6,397 nucleotides of DNA. Origin: a bacterium. Lineage in GTDB: Bacteria; Ratteibacteria; UBA8468; B48-G9; DTJG01. The notes beneath the pieces were generated by a model. That model saw only the letters and a program-made list of their open reading frames with translations, made no database searches and had not been told where the DNA came from. The translations under genes were made by a program, and so were the position numbers. Shown one piece after another: positions 5,794 to 6,397 of the stretch (the stretch's first letter is position 1; every line of letters starts with the position of its first letter). The DNA is taken from the NCBI GenBank assembly GCA_026418655.1, contig JAOAAW010000093.1, positions 1 through 6,397 on the forward strand, written 5' to 3'.

Positions 5794-6397
5794 TTATGTC
5801 TTTACTTCTTTTATTATACCGCAAAAAGTGAAAACAATGAATGTCTGTATCTTCTTGCAGCTAAAAAGCTTATTAATTCCTTCTCTATATAATGTGAGTT
5901 GTTTGATGTCTGCTTCCTCAATTTCTGGCTTTTGTCTTGTCTTAAAATCATAAATTTTACAGATGCCATTTTCAAAAATCACCCTGTCAATGATTCCAAA
6001 TACACAATCACCATTAATTTCCACGAGAAATTGAATTTCGCTATAACCATTTTTATTTGGCAAAATAATTTTTTTAATTTCAGGTTTTTCAAGGTTGGCA
6101 AGATGCATTTCCACTTCTTCAATGTTCACATCAACTTTCATTTTCTTTAAAAAAAACATGGTTCTATCCTTCAAGGCATGGCTTTCGAAAACAAGTTTAT
6201 TATTGGAAATTTCATATATGATGCTGTGAATTACTCTACCTATCTTCTCTCCGGAAACATCAAAAACTTGTTGAGCGGATGAAAAAGAAATAGGTGAAAC
6301 CGGTTTTCTTGTAATTTCTGGAAGTCCTTCCGCTGCTTTGAAAGAAATCTCTACTCTGGATCTTTTTGAAAAAACAGGTTCTCTTGCAGGGTAAATG
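5794..6397 (-). CDS. C-terminal PD-(D/E)XK nuclease domain, RecB/AddA-like helicase-nuclease, partial
   Basis: The frame is open from the right edge to the TAA at 5796-5794, about 200 codons, so this is the end of a larger protein. It shows the ordered motifs of the RecB-family nuclease: GRVIHSIIYEI (bases about 6208-6240) for the GxxxHxxxxE motif, an Asp in FGIIDRVIF, then IYDFKTRQ for the (D/E)xK catalytic pair, and finally QLTLYREGI for the QxxxY motif. The ending IVFTFCGIIKEVKT resembles the last strand of AddA/RecB proteins. Such enzymes process double-strand DNA ends with an N-terminal UvrD-like helicase, which would lie off the window. A stand-alone Cas4-like or AddB-like nuclease is less likely given the C-terminal position, but cannot be excluded. 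A TTG at 6174 could be mistaken for a start, but the HxxxxE motif lies upstream of it. The gene ends 25 bases before the isomerase start. Confidence 0.78.
   Translation of the reverse strand, partial: IYPAREPVFSKRSRVEISFKAAEGLPEITRKPVSPISFSSAQQVFDVSGEKIGRVIHSIIYEISNNKLVFESHALKDRTMFFLKKMKVDVNIEEVEMHLANLEKPEIKKIILPNKNGYSEIQFLVEINGDCVFGIIDRVIFENGICKIYDFKTRQKPEIEEADIKQLTLYREGINKLFSCKKIQTFIVFTFCGIIKEVKT

Overview
This is an AT-rich bacterial window in which seven genes, all on the minus strand, are packed almost without gaps. Read in the direction of transcription (right to left) they are: the C-terminus of a RecB/AddA-like helicase-nuclease (cut by the right edge), an L-fucose isomerase-family protein, a membrane-anchored GerMN-domain protein, ribosomal protein L31 (rpmE), peptide chain release factor 1 (prfA), a large TPR/HEAT/coiled-coil lipoprotein, and the release-factor glutamine methyltransferase PrmC (cut by the left edge). 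No RNA gene, CRISPR array, mobile element or convincing terminator is visible. The longest gap between genes is 25 bases (5769-5793). The five downstream junctions are all overlaps, from 3 to about 65 bases depending on the start codons chosen, so the set looks like one translationally coupled transcript whose promoter lies outside the window.

The biological core is translation termination. RF1 carries the PxT codon-reading motif and the GGQ catalytic motif. PrmC, with its NPPY active site, methylates the glutamine of that GGQ motif. L31 lies directly upstream of prfA. The rpmE-prfA-prmC order is a common bacterial arrangement. Here it is interrupted by a 611-residue predicted lipoprotein inserted between RF1 and its methyltransferase.

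The upstream half is accessory in character. It holds the nuclease end of a presumed recombination/repair helicase, a sugar isomerase of the FucI fold with the expected metal-ligand positions but no sugar-uptake or sugar-kinase genes beside it, and a GerMN protein. GerMN domains also occur in non-sporulating bacteria, so this gene alone does not imply sporulation.

The organism cannot be named from this window. The AT-rich composition, the Shine-Dalgarno-led overlapping genes, the lipoprotein and the RF1/L31/PrmC block indicate a bacterium, and the unusual company around prfA would suit an under-sampled or uncultured lineage. That last point is inference. Most of the window is ordinary housekeeping. 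The parts worth a second look are the lipoprotein, the uncertain start of prmC and the isolated isomerase.
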